From assembly GCA_051252415.1 (NCBI GenBank), contig JBPOGA010000001.1, positions 62,001-126,000 of the forward strand: 64,000 nucleotides of DNA, in the 5' to 3' direction. This document shows, one piece after another, positions 15,929 to 25,094 of the stretch. The translations under genes and the position numbers were made by a program. Every line of letters begins with the position of its first letter. Within the stretch, counting starts at the first letter, position 1. Source of the stretch: JBPOFY01 sp051252415. GTDB taxonomy: Bacteria; Verrucomicrobiota; Verrucomicrobiia; Opitutales; Coraliomargaritaceae. The notes below the pieces were generated by a model. It saw nothing but the letters and a program-made list of their open reading frames with translations, did no database searches and had not been told where the DNA came from.

Positions 15929-17833
15929 TTATTCGCCTCCGCTGAGTTTTGTCATTAATGCGGCTGATGTGGATTCAATCCCTTCGCGGCATAAGCGACT
16001 GGCTAGATATACATCCTGCGCAGCAAGATAGGCAGCTAAGGCACCAGCATAATGACCGGACTCCACCTGACGCTCCGCACGATTAAGCAATAAAACAAAG
16101 TCAGCAACCTGTGGCGCTAGTTCGGCGCGGGCACGATTCATTGGACCATCGTCTGGATCCACTTTGGCTGCCTCTATCAAGAGCTCCCATGCAGCATAGT
16201 TATTTTCCTGCTTCTGTAGCTCCTCTGCTTGTTTCACCAATAGATCAATGCGAGCGATCTTTTCCACGACTTCCATCAATAGCGGATTACGATCCGTATC
16301 ATCTGCAAGCGCGAAACCGAGCTCCATGCGGCGATCATAAATACCGCGTGTATCACCACGTGCCATTAGATCATCAAAAATTTGCACTCCTTGCGAACCA
16401 GCAGTCGCCATCTTTGTGGTTTCTTGCTGAAACTCACGAATCGAAGGATTCGACGGCCAAATATCGATCGCATTTTGAAGCTCTTCACGTGCTTTATCAA
16501 TATCCCCAAGGTTACGATATTGCGAAGCGGCAAAAACTGCCATGTCGCTAATACTTTTTGCAGTCTCTATACTCGATAAAATACGTGCTTTCGGAAAGTC
16601 CTTAGCCAAGAGAGAAATCTCTTCTACTAAGGTTCCAACTCCGTCGTAGTCCTTTGCCTCTGCAAGTTCGCCAGCCTCTAGCATACCTCGATACAGATCC
16701 AATAAGTGACGGCGTTGGTCTTCTGGAATCACATTTAAAACAGACAAATACTCACCCATGAAAAAAGTCTCTTGTAAGCGCTCAAGCGCAATCAAGGACC
16801 GTCCTTCAGCGTATGCCGAATTCACCGCATCGACTCCCTTATTAACGTCGTTGATCGCTTCACGAGAGACAAAGGCCATTGTATCGACCGTAAAGGTAAG
16901 ATCCGTGTTTGGGAAAAATGAAGACAATTCATCTTTACCAACTTCGAGTTGTTGTTGTGAGCCCTTAAACAATAATTGATAGAAGCTGGACAACACCAAG
17001 GCGTGCTGGAATCGCCGCTGCATAAAGAAGCTCACGATCTGACTTTGAAACTGTATCTTTGCTTGCAAGCCATTCAAAGCAGTCTGCGTTTCAAGGGCGA
17101 TGATCTTTGCTTCAGTTTCAACTAAATCCAAGGCTCTAAAAGCATCTTCAGATGTTAAAGCCGAATCTTTGTCCGTCTTTGTCTCCCCCTCATCGCGCTG
17201 CCGTGCACTTGTTTCGCGTAAGCGTTTTTCACGGATTCGTTTCAGCGTGGACTGACGATTTGCAACAATCTCTTGCTGCGTTACACGCAACTGCTCCATC
17301 TCACGCTGCGACATGGCAATACCACGGCTTTCCTTCCGAATCCGCCATGCATTAAAGACCTGATTCGCAACAATCGTGCTATTGCCACCATCCGATTCAA
17401 ATCGAGATGCGCGAAACAGTAATTCCCATGTTTCGAAAATAGCATCGTCGCTATTATTATTCTCTACAGATAAACGATCCAAAATATCTGCCATCAGTAA
17501 TCCATACTCACGCTCATCGTCTGTTGGAGACGATAACAAGAAACGCTCAAATCGAGAACGAAATGCGCGTTGCTCTGTCAGGTTAAAGCTACGGCCTTTC
17601 CAGACAAAGCTCCCCTCTTCGAAATTCATCGAATCGCTGGTAGGATCAAACACACGATTGGCCGATTCTAAAAACGTATTACTTTCGAATATACCACTCG
17701 TTGGCGTCGAGGCACCAGCCTGAGTTGTTGGCGCTGGCGCTGGTTGAAACGCAGGTGCACCTGCACCTTGCGCTGAGAGCCAGCAGGCAGTGCCCAATAG
17801 ACTAAGACTAATACTTACGTAACGCTTCAACAT
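15929..17833 (-). CDS. Secreted TPR-like protein of unknown role, 634 aa
   Basis: The start is the ATG at 17833, preceded by GGAGGG at a 7-nt spacing, one of the few strong Shine-Dalgarno sequences here; an upstream TTG would lie across that site. A signal peptide (MLKRYVSISLSLLGTACWLS then AQ) is followed by a Pro/Ala-rich linker. The rest is mostly helical and charged, with a coiled-coil-like stretch ('RKRLRE...RDEGETKTDK' area, about residues 200-225) and TPR-like repeats near 'LGDIDKAREELQNAIDIWPS' and the C-terminal 'YAGALAAYLAAQDVYLA'. The gene overlaps the lipoprotein gene upstream by 26 nt and so is probably co-translated with it and with the ABC transporter. Its partner is not known. 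Confidence 0.75.
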   Translation of the reverse strand: MLKRYVSISLSLLGTACWLSAQGAGAPAFQPAPAPTTQAGASTPTSGIFESNTFLESANRVFDPTSDSMNFEEGSFVWKGRSFNLTEQRAFRSRFERFLLSSPTDDEREYGLLMADILDRLSVENNNSDDAIFETWELLFRASRFESDGGNSTIVANQVFNAWRIRKESRGIAMSQREMEQLRVTQQEIVANRQSTLKRIREKRLRETSARQRDEGETKTDKDSALTSEDAFRALDLVETEAKIIALETQTALNGLQAKIQFQSQIVSFFMQRRFQHALVLSSFYQLLFKGSQQQLEVGKDELSSFFPNTDLTFTVDTMAFVSREAINDVNKGVDAVNSAYAEGRSLIALERLQETFFMGEYLSVLNVIPEDQRRHLLDLYRGMLEAGELAEAKDYDGVGTLVEEISLLAKDFPKARILSSIETAKSISDMAVFAASQYRNLGDIDKAREELQNAIDIWPSNPSIREFQQETTKMATAGSQGVQIFDDLMARGDTRGIYDRRMELGFALADDTDRNPLLMEVVEKIARIDLLVKQAEELQKQENNYAAWELLIEAAKVDPDDGPMNRARAELAPQVADFVLLLNRAERQVESGHYAGALAAYLAAQDVYLASRLCREGIESTSAALMTKLSGGE

Positions 17834-18185
17834 AAACGAGCCCTCCTTCTTCAATTAAAACGCTCATTTCAAAACGCTGACCAATGTGGATATTACCGCC
17901 TACAGATTCAGGCACAAAGACTGGTAATCGAGTCGAGTCACCCTCGGGCAAAACCGCCAAGATCTTGCCCACGCCCTTTTCCCATTGTATTTGAGAATCG
18001 ATCTGAGCGCGCACCACATATGAATTACCTAAATAGTCGGCAGGCTTCTCCAAGTAAGATTTCACGGGGAGTGTTTCTAATTTAGAGTAGTCGCCACCAC
18101 AGCCAGTGAAGGCTCCGAGGGTAAGACAAAATCCCGCAAGTAAATGCGGGACTTTACGAAATAATAAGGAATTCCTGGGGAACAT
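17808..18185 (-). CDS. Small lipoprotein, 125 aa
   Basis: The start is the ATG at 18185; a longer TTG-initiated version would overlap the transporter gene. The N-terminus (MFPRNSLLFRKVPHLLAGFC and following) ends in a lipobox F-T-G-C-G-G. The mature part has a small beta-rich region ('YLGNSYVVRAQIDSQIQWEK', 'IGQRFEMSVLI') reminiscent of an OB-like fold, which is only an impression. It lies 41 bp after the ABC transporter gene, and its 3' end overlaps the start of the TPR-like protein gene by 26 nt. The three products probably form one envelope system. No family is recognised. Confidence 0.75.
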   Translation of the reverse strand: MFPRNSLLFRKVPHLLAGFCLTLGAFTGCGGDYSKLETLPVKSYLEKPADYLGNSYVVRAQIDSQIQWEKGVGKILAVLPEGDSTRLPVFVPESVGGNIHIGQRFEMSVLIEEGGLVYVEALRKY

Positions 18186-18226
18186 AGATCTGTATCGAAA
18201 AGGTAGGAGGAAAGTTTCAGAAAGAG

Positions 18227-19891
18227 TTAAGCCCAGCGCTTCTTCTGGCAACCCCAGAATACCATCACTGCACCAACCAGAAAATGCAAGATCAGCACTG
18301 CAATTGCAATGCTTGGGTCAGGAACGACATCGGTATTCTGCATACGGTATGCATCGTAAAAGCGCGTGTCGATCATCGAGCCAAAATAGCCAGACCAACC
18401 CCAATATGCATTAATAAACGGGCGACAGACCCAGACGAGCGCCTCAGGCAAGGCCAATACGATGCCTGACAAGGGCAATTGAAAGCCAACTAGATAAACG
18501 GAAAGTAAAGAGGCTTTTTCCGCAGATCTAAAAATAGCCGAAAAACCAAGGCAAATTGCCGTCATCGACACACAACTAAACACCAAGACACTCGCTTGTG
18601 GTAGCCAAGGCCCAGGAAATTCACAGATCGTTTTCACGAAGAAAGTCATCCAAAGTCCCTGCCCAATCGCGATTAATGAGGTAAACAACAACTTGCTGAT
18701 CGCATACGCCTTCGGGCATAAGCCAGAAAAGCGCTCTTTCTCATAGAGATCGCGCTCACCTGCAATTTCACGCGCACCGTTATTACTCCCCATCAGGGTC
18801 AACAGAATCACCTGAAAGAGAATCAAGCCCGTCACCAACGAAGCCGTCTCTAAGGCATCGATTTTAAAACGCAAATTATCCTGCATCTGCTCTAAGAAGC
18901 CCGAGGCCGAGTCCAAGGCCATACCTCTGAGTTGTGGCAAGCCATCCATTGCAAAAATCGTCACCAACAGTGGAAAACCTAATGTAATGCCAAGCGTTAA
19001 GAGCCAATAGCCACGATCACGCTTAAACAGCACCGCCTTACGTTTTAGCAAAGTCACAGTCTGGCTCACAGCGCCAGGCATCGGCATCGGGGCTAATTCG
19101 TCCTTAGGCTTCGTTTCCGACGCCTCCTCACTCGCACCCTGCTCTTTTGTCCAACGCTCACGCCATTCATCGACCGTGTGCTCGTTCAGCTGGTCATACA
19201 AATGTAAGGCATCAGGTATGCCGAAATACGCATTTAACTCATCCAGCGAACCTTGAAAAACAACCGCACCCGAATACACCACAGTAATCCAATCAAAGTA
19301 ATCCAGTTTGGCCAAATTATGGATGATACAAATAAAGTTCTTCTCACGCTCATCACGCAAACGCTGTAAAACCGTCAATATCTGATCTTCTGAGCGAGGA
19401 TCGAGCCCACTCGTCACCTCATCACACACCATCGTTTGAGGATCGCCTACGAGCTCTAGTCCGAGACCTAAACGTCGCAACTGCCCACCACTCAGGCTAT
19501 CCACACGTTTACCACGGTGCTCCGCGAGACCAATCCGGCGAAGGATCTCCTCTAAACGCTCGGCCTTTACTGAAGCTTCTGAAACGCATAAATCCAGCGC
19601 ATAACGCAACGCCTCCTCCACACGAAGCAATTCATGCGCGATACTAAACTGCGGCGCAAAAGACAACTTACCTTGATAATCCTTACTATCACGAATCGGG
19701 CTATCACCGTAAAAGACATCCCCCATACTCGGTAAAATTCCTAACATCGCCTTCATCAGCGTGGTCTTACCACAACCAGATGGCCCAATCACCGCATTCA
19801 AAGCATTCGCCTTAAAACGGGCCGTTGCTCGATCTAAGATACGGGTTTTATTGGCACCGACTTCTACGGACAGGTTTTTACAAGATAACAT
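18227..19891 (-). CDS. ABCG-type half transporter (ATPase fused to ABC-2 permease)
   Basis: The 554-residue product has an N-terminal ATPase domain and a C-terminal membrane domain, the ABCG/ABC-2 arrangement. Walker A is GPSGCGKTT (residues 36-44), the signature LSGGQ is at 133-137 and Walker B at about 153-158 (TMVCDE). After a linker with a Pro/Ala/Glu-rich patch near residue 265, six hydrophobic helices fill about residues 285-552, including the ABC-2 typical 'GAREIAGERDLYEKERFSGL' loop. It would act as a dimer. The substrate is unknown; the two downstream envelope genes suggest transport or building of an envelope component. This is the first gene of its operon. Confidence 0.92.
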   Translation of the reverse strand: MLSCKNLSVEVGANKTRILDRATARFKANALNAVIGPSGCGKTTLMKAMLGILPSMGDVFYGDSPIRDSKDYQGKLSFAPQFSIAHELLRVEEALRYALDLCVSEASVKAERLEEILRRIGLAEHRGKRVDSLSGGQLRRLGLGLELVGDPQTMVCDEVTSGLDPRSEDQILTVLQRLRDEREKNFICIIHNLAKLDYFDWITVVYSGAVVFQGSLDELNAYFGIPDALHLYDQLNEHTVDEWRERWTKEQGASEEASETKPKDELAPMPMPGAVSQTVTLLKRKAVLFKRDRGYWLLTLGITLGFPLLVTIFAMDGLPQLRGMALDSASGFLEQMQDNLRFKIDALETASLVTGLILFQVILLTLMGSNNGAREIAGERDLYEKERFSGLCPKAYAISKLLFTSLIAIGQGLWMTFFVKTICEFPGPWLPQASVLVFSCVSMTAICLGFSAIFRSAEKASLLSVYLVGFQLPLSGIVLALPEALVWVCRPFINAYWGWSGYFGSMIDTRFYDAYRMQNTDVVPDPSIAIAVLILHFLVGAVMVFWGCQKKRWA

Positions 19892-19942
19892 TTCTTACAA
19901 ATTAACTTTGCGAACTCGATAAAAGCCAGCATTTTGATATAA

Positions 19943-20581
19943 ATGTCTACAATATTGAAAACACTCTCCCTTGCACTTGTTTGTATCGCCTCTCCTGCAT
20001 TGATGGCTGTCACGGTCAATTCAAAGGGCATCCAAAATAAAGCTATTTTCGGCATCGCTTTTCCAGACTCCACACGCGATTACATCGCGCAAGAAAAGTC
20101 GATCTCCTCGATCTCTGTGCAGCAATACATCACGACGAGCTTTAATGTGCTAGAGCTCAACATTGTAACAAATGGCTCCGCATTGGTTCGTATCTACCAC
20201 AGCCGCGCGATTAAACCAGGCGAGATACAAGAAGCACTCGGCAATGGCGCAACTGCAGCGACAGGCGCTCCAAGTAGCATCGTTCAGCGCCCGCTCCCAC
20301 CCAAACTTCAAGAACTTGCTGATCGCGCCAATGGCGTCCAAAAAGTGGTCGGTAGTTCGACAGTGATCAAAGACTACCCACACGCCACCCACGCGCACAC
20401 AGTTGAATACCGCGTCTCGAATAGAGCCGAACTACTCGACCTCTACGATGAACTCAGAAAACACTGGCTCAAAGAACCCGCCTTTTTTGAAGGTGGCCAA
20501 ATCGTAACCGAAGAAGGCGCGACCCAATCAGAAATGAAACCACGCAGCCTAGGCGGCACCTTGTTTACGATCGAAGATTAA
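19943..20581 (+). CDS. Secreted hypothetical protein, 212 aa
   Basis: A signal peptide (MSTILKTLSLALVCIASPAL, then MA) is clear, so the product is exported. The mature part begins with a beta-rich region ('SVQQYITTSFNVLELNIVTN') and contains a Pro-rich stretch near residue 115, then a helix-rich end ('RAELLDLYDELRKHWLKEP'). No known domain is recognised. It is divergent from the ABCG-type transporter gene, with a 51-bp gap between starts, so the two could share a control region. No Shine-Dalgarno is visible at the ATG. Confidence 0.65.
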   Translation: MSTILKTLSLALVCIASPALMAVTVNSKGIQNKAIFGIAFPDSTRDYIAQEKSISSISVQQYITTSFNVLELNIVTNGSALVRIYHSRAIKPGEIQEALGNGATAATGAPSSIVQRPLPPKLQELADRANGVQKVVGSSTVIKDYPHATHAHTVEYRVSNRAELLDLYDELRKHWLKEPAFFEGGQIVTEEGATQSEMKPRSLGGTLFTIED

Positions 20582-20721
20582 GGGAGCGTTTGGAGTCGCC
20601 AACGTATACCAAGGCTACCAAAAACCAAAAATTTGAAAAAATACTCCACGCATAAGGTGTCATGACACGACTGCTTAGTGCCCTGTATCTCTGAACATTG
20701 ATGCCCCCTTGTTTGGCAGTC

Positions 20722-21237
20722 TTATTCCGGTGCGACCGAAAGCAAAGCCTCAGTCACATTTTCTGCTGTATCCTTCGGCAAACGAGAATCAACAGTAGTG
20801 AGCCACTGACCAGCTCGCATCACAACACCACCGTATGGGCGGCCTGTGGTGAGATAGTGTGAAATGAATTCAATCATATTCCATCGATACCTCCTCGTCG
20901 TCGAACCAAAGGGAAACCTTCTTTCGATCTTCACACCGTCCTGATTCGCAACTATTTCGACTAGTGAAAATGCTCGCAAAAAAGATGTCCATTGAAGGAA
21001 TCCTCCGCCGCCAATCCAGAGGATCACAAAAATAACCAAGAACATCCTTATTCCACGAGTGAGAGTCTCAGGAGAAACTAAACCACCTACGCTCATAAGG
21101 CCAAATATGGCAATAACGATCCAAGGAATCAATCCAAGCAGAAACAAAGACCTGCTTAACATTGGCCTCAGATTGTAAGTAGTTACAGTTACTTGCCCTT
21201 CACTCTCAACAATTCTAGCATCACGTGTTGCTCTCAT
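20722..21237 (-). CDS. Two-helix membrane protein, possibly with a PH-like domain, 171 aa
   Basis: Two adjacent hydrophobic segments (about residues 28-52 and 62-84) are followed by a beta-rich stretch starting 'FSLVEIVANQDGVKIERRF' with 'PFGSTTRRYRWNMIEFI', resembling bacterial PH-like membrane proteins, in which a basic patch faces the membrane. That resemblance is weak evidence. The protein has no recognisable catalytic motif. The gene stands alone, with the repeat-rich gap upstream and 140 bp to the convergent plus-strand gene. Confidence 0.6.
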   Translation of the reverse strand: MRATRDARIVESEGQVTVTTYNLRPMLSRSLFLLGLIPWIVIAIFGLMSVGGLVSPETLTRGIRMFLVIFVILWIGGGGFLQWTSFLRAFSLVEIVANQDGVKIERRFPFGSTTRRYRWNMIEFISHYLTTGRPYGGVVMRAGQWLTTVDSRLPKDTAENVTEALLSVAPE

Positions 21238-21408
21238 CTATTCGTCTAACAAACTATTACGTCATTTTTATGATCTTCTTCTAGACATGCTTTCAAACGT
21301 TTTAGTAAGAGTCAAAGCATGGTTTATAATTCCATATCATTCCTTCGATTACATGTTGCAGACCGAGAACGACGCCAACGTTTACCAGCAGAACTGGGGG
21401 CCACTTAT

Positions 21409-21710
21409 CTTCGCTTAAATTGCGCTTATGATTCGGGTTTGGCTTTTGTTAGTTCATCTTCAATTGCAGAGCAGCACATCAATGATCCAGCGCACTCAGG
21501 TGTTCAACAAACGGTGGACGTGTGAAACACGTCCCTCCAGCGAATCTGATTGGAGGGACGCGTTTTACGCGTTCGCTTTGGTTTATGATTTGAATTCGTT
21601 TTATACGTCGTGATGGATAAGCGATTAATTAGCGTCAATAAGCGGTCTCCAGCTCTGCTGGAAATGCGTTGGATAAGTGAATGCAAATATCGTGGCGTGC
21701 GAGCTTGTTC
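21409..21710. repeat. 302-bp direct repeat, copy 1
   Basis: This stretch recurs at 21809-22110, an offset of exactly 400 bp, with five substitutions and no gap. It contains the hairpin GGACGTGTGAAACACGTCC near 21516 and inverted arms CGTCCCTCCA/TGGAGGGACG just after it, then a second small hairpin around CGCGTTTTACGCG. It has no start-to-stop coding sense: the open frames within it occur identically in both copies and look like repeat sequence read through. Confidence 0.93.
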
Positions 21711-21808
21711 GCGCCTACAGAGGCATAGTCCCGTATAAGGCCCGCGCGGCGCGGACGCCACTGATGAGTGGTAATGCTCTTCAAAGATCCGAGATGGAGA
21801 CCGCTTAA

Positions 21809-22110
21809 CTTCGCTTAAATTGCGCTTACGATTCAGGTTTGGCTTTTGTTAGTTCATCTTCAATTGCAGAGCAGCACATCAATGATCCAGCGCACTCAGG
21901 TGTTCAACAAACGGTGGACGTGTGAAACACGTCCCTCCAGCGAATCTGATTGGAGGGACGCGTTTTACGCGTTCGCTTTGGTTTATGATTTGAATTCGTT
22001 TTATACGTCGTGATGGATAAGCGATTAATTAGCGTCAATAAGCGGTCTCCAGCTCCGTTGGAAATGCGTTGAATAAGTGAATGCAAATATCGTGGCGTGC
22101 GAGCTTGTTC
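21809..22110. repeat. 302-bp direct repeat, copy 2
   Basis: Second copy of the repeat at 21409-21710. The five differences are two near the left end (around 21829 and 21835) and three near the right end (around 22055-22072), so the central 200 bp are identical. The 98-bp spacer between copies is GC-rich and unrelated. The right edge of both copies ends in GCGTGCGAGCTTGTTC, and related sequence, inverted, is seen at 25771-25797. Confidence 0.93.
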
Positions 22111-22191
22111 AGTAAGCATGAGCTTTGTCGAATGGCTCGCGCCATAGGGACTTAGTTTCTACAAGGACACGCCACTTTAAACAAAAGGTGC

Positions 22192-22605
22192 TCACCTTGC
22201 TTTATTCAGCCTTTCTGCCGCTGCAACTTCTTTGAATACATCTTTTTTGTATTTTATAAAAAGGAGTTCCTTCATTGTTTCGTTATAAGCTTTGGCTCCT
22301 TCGATAATACCATCCGAAACAATACAACCTGCAATCGCGACTTGATAAATTTGATATTTTACAGCGAGTGCACGATCAATATCAGTTGAGCCACCGCGAA
22401 GCCCATAAACAAAAATCCTTTTGATCCCTTTCTCGTAATCGCTCTTCGCAAGTGCTGCCCCGTGCCGTTGAGCTTCTTCAATTTTTAAATCGTAGAAGAC
22501 CTCGTTTCCATTAATTTGATGATCCTTAGGGATTTCAATTTGAGTGGCCGCCTGGCATACGACAGGAGTTAATAAAACAGTGATTACTAGGAATATTGAT
22601 TTCAT
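22192..22605 (-). CDS. Secreted hypothetical protein, 137 aa
   Basis: The N-terminus (MKSIFLVITVLLTPVVCQAA) is a signal peptide with a likely A-x-A-type cleavage site. The mature part is helical and Lys-rich, with two Cys-poor, mixed-charge segments and one hydrophobic patch ('KYQIYQVAIAGCIVSDGII') with a single Cys. No family is recognised. It ends next to the duplicated repeat and lies 69 bp downstream of the vWA gene on the same strand, so it could be read from the sigma/vWA operon, though the gap and its different character argue for its own unit. Confidence 0.6.
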   Translation of the reverse strand: MKSIFLVITVLLTPVVCQAATQIEIPKDHQINGNEVFYDLKIEEAQRHGAALAKSDYEKGIKRIFVYGLRGGSTDIDRALAVKYQIYQVAIAGCIVSDGIIEGAKAYNETMKELLFIKYKKDVFKEVAAAERLNKAR

Positions 22606-22674
22606 AATTTATGTAGTGCTTGTGATTATAAAAAAGCGTCGAAAATAAGACTCAGACACTCACCGGCGCATATA

Positions 22675-25071
22675 TTACTTCTCCAAGGCATCCGCCATGC
22701 GGACAAGATCGGTGAAGTCTGAGCGGTGACCGTGCTCGTCATTTCCAAGTGCTGTGAGGGCTAGCTTGCGGATCTGTTGTAAACTTAGCTCACCTGCGTA
22801 TTTGGAATTCATCAAACGTAGACCAAAGCCAGCGACGGCTGCGGAGAAGCGTAGGTCATCTGAGGCTTTATCTAAACTTGTGACTGTATCATTGCTGACA
22901 CTTCGCGTGATCAACTTACTCACATCACCACCAGGTTGCTTGTAGCGAAGCTTCACAGTAGCGACTTCTCCGACTACACGCTTTGCTGAGGTGACGTCTT
23001 GATACTTCAAGGCATCGACACCGGGGAGGTCTATTGTGCCCTCTGGTGGCACGATCTCATAGAGCGCGACAATACTGTGACCTGGGCCAATATCGCCGGC
23101 CTTCTTGGCATCGTTGTTGAAGTCTTCTGCTTTCATACGGCGATTTTCGTAACCTATCAAACGATATGCTTTCACGACTGCTGGATTAAACTCCACTTGA
23201 ATCTTCACGTCCTTGGCGATCTTGAAGATATTACTGGCGAGATCTTCAAGGAAGACTTTGCGTGCCTCTTGCTTGCTATCGACGTAGGCGTAAGTGCCCT
23301 TTCCTTTATTAGATAAGGTTTCAAGCATGCCGTCTTTTAAGTTGCCCATGCCAAAACCAAGCACGGTTAAGGATACGCCGTCTTCGGCTTGTTCTTCAGC
23401 AATATCGGCAAGGTTGCCGCGATTGGTTTGACCGACATTGAAGTCACCATCGGTGCAAAGAATCACGCGATTGTTACCACCTTCGATGAAGTGCTTACGT
23501 GCCGTTTTATATGCGAGGTCGATTCCTGCCCCAGCATTGGTGGAGCCACCGGACTTGAGATTATTCAAGGCGTGCTCAATCGTTTCGTGATTATCTGCAG
23601 TGGTGGATGGTAGCACGAGGCCTGAGGCTCCTGCATAGACGACGATCGCGACACGGTCGCGCTTGTCGAGGCGACGAATCAACATCTGCATGGCTTCTTT
23701 CACCAATGGTAATTTGTTGGCGCTACTCATCGAGCCAGAGACATCCAAGAGGAAGACTAGATTTGACGATGGACGCTCGGCCCAAGGCATTTCGTAGCCT
23801 TTCAAGGCGATGCGGAGTAAACGATTGCCTTCATTCCATGGGGCAATGCTTTGTTCCATATGCACGGCAAACGGATCACCGCCCTCTTCGAGTGACTTGG
23901 TGGGCGCAGCGTCGTCATAGCTGAAGTAGTTTATCAACTCTTCGACGCGCACGGCATCGGCGGGAGGTAATTGTCCGGCATTTAAGAAACGACGCACGTT
24001 TGCATAGCTCGCAGTATCGACATCAATTGAAAAGGTCGAAAGCGGTGTGACGAGCGGTGAAGTAAAATCAGTTTCTTCAATCTCGTCGTAATGCTCGGTG
24101 TTGAATCCAGACTTTGACTCGCCTGAAGGCTGAGGCGGCGGAACAGGCATACAGCGCATGACTGAAGCATCGAGATTGGATTCAAAGTCTGTTACTAAGC
24201 TCTCACGAACAGACGAAGCACGTGGAGCTGACAATGCCGCGTCGTAGTGATCGACTACCTTCTTCGAACGTGCGGCTTCCTCAGCAAACCCCAGCTGTCT
24301 AGTTACCGGCTTAGGCTTCGGGGTTGCAGGAGCGCTTTGCATTGGCAAAGTAGCTGGTGCGATCGTGCTGGCATCACCGTCTAGGCTACGCTGTCTATAT
24401 GTGGAGCCTATTTGAATGCCCATTCCCTCAGGCTGTGCCTTATTATTTCTCTTAGGGTTCTGTTTAGCAAAGTCCTCATAGCTGATTAACCCTCCAGCTG
24501 TCGAATCAGTTGCCTCTTGATCTATTCCGAAAGCCACATCCATATCCTTATTGGCAGGAATAAAATCCGCCGTGATTACCGTCTCTGACGTAGACACAGT
24601 GCTTAATGCTTGGGCTGTCTCATTGAACACCGTGGTGTCAGGAACCACTGGCGTCGCCAACGGCTGCGCAGGCGTCAGTGCTTCCTGCTTGTCAGCTTTA
24701 GTATCTTCACGCGCAGGTGCTTGATACGTGTAGGTAGCTTCCTCCTGGCGAAATTGTGGAATTAAAATCACTGCGAGCAAAAGCACCGCAGCCACACTGC
24801 TGAGCAGCGGCCATGGAATCGTGCGTCCTGGCTTAGTTGCTCCAGCGGGTGCCGCTTCTAGCTTAGCTTTTTCAAATTCGCTGAGTTCAGGTGCGAGCTC
24901 TTCGGCAAAGCTAGTGCCGAGCAGGTCGCCCATGTTTTGAATTTCGGCAACGGCTTGTTGTAATTCTGGTGAAGCGGCGATCGCAGCTTCGATTTCTGTG
25001 CGCTCTTGTGAATCTTCGATTTCACCAAGCGCGTAGGCGGTGAGTCGTGGGTCTTCTGGTAAAAGTTTCAT
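22675..25071 (-). CDS. Membrane-bound vWA (YfbK-type) protein with N-terminal anti-sigma-like domain
   Basis: The 798-residue product has three parts. Residues 1-60 resemble an anti-sigma domain ('DPRLTAYALGEIEDSQERTE'), without the Cys of the zinc type. One membrane helix follows at about 88-106. Then a long low-complexity linker leads to the YfbK-type region from about 340 ('STFSIDVDTASYANVRRFL'), with a von Willebrand A domain whose MIDAS motif D-V-S-G-S is at 443-447. The C-terminal part matches the DUF3520 region. Topology puts the N-terminus inside and the vWA domain outside. The gene lies 23 bp after an ECF sigma gene, so it most likely holds that sigma factor inactive and responds to an outside signal. 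Confidence 0.88.
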   Translation of the reverse strand: MKLLPEDPRLTAYALGEIEDSQERTEIEAAIAASPELQQAVAEIQNMGDLLGTSFAEELAPELSEFEKAKLEAAPAGATKPGRTIPWPLLSSVAAVLLLAVILIPQFRQEEATYTYQAPAREDTKADKQEALTPAQPLATPVVPDTTVFNETAQALSTVSTSETVITADFIPANKDMDVAFGIDQEATDSTAGGLISYEDFAKQNPKRNNKAQPEGMGIQIGSTYRQRSLDGDASTIAPATLPMQSAPATPKPKPVTRQLGFAEEAARSKKVVDHYDAALSAPRASSVRESLVTDFESNLDASVMRCMPVPPPQPSGESKSGFNTEHYDEIEETDFTSPLVTPLSTFSIDVDTASYANVRRFLNAGQLPPADAVRVEELINYFSYDDAAPTKSLEEGGDPFAVHMEQSIAPWNEGNRLLRIALKGYEMPWAERPSSNLVFLLDVSGSMSSANKLPLVKEAMQMLIRRLDKRDRVAIVVYAGASGLVLPSTTADNHETIEHALNNLKSGGSTNAGAGIDLAYKTARKHFIEGGNNRVILCTDGDFNVGQTNRGNLADIAEEQAEDGVSLTVLGFGMGNLKDGMLETLSNKGKGTYAYVDSKQEARKVFLEDLASNIFKIAKDVKIQVEFNPAVVKAYRLIGYENRRMKAEDFNNDAKKAGDIGPGHSIVALYEIVPPEGTIDLPGVDALKYQDVTSAKRVVGEVATVKLRYKQPGGDVSKLITRSVSNDTVTSLDKASDDLRFSAAVAGFGLRLMNSKYAGELSLQQIRKLALTALGNDEHGHRSDFTDLVRMADALEK

Positions 25072-25094
25072 TCTAAAAATATCTCCTAATTGAA

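Noticed and set aside
17834..17854. A TTG start seven codons before the TPR-like protein
   Set aside because: It covers the GGAGGG ribosome-binding site of the ATG at 17833.
19864..20073. A minus-strand frame opposite the start of the secreted 212-residue protein
   Set aside because: It is antisense to a clear signal-peptide gene and overlaps the start of the transporter gene.
21409..22110. Integron cassettes or a CRISPR array
   Set aside because: Only two long copies exist, with no regular short spacers, no attC features and no integrase or cas gene.
21504..22119. Two nearly identical minus-strand open frames, 21504-21761 and 21904-22119
   Set aside because: They are the same repeat sequence read twice, with no signal, motif or ribosome-binding site.
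15200..22200. A prophage or genomic island
   Set aside because: No integrase, phage or transposase genes and no tRNA are present; the repeats are short and extragenic.
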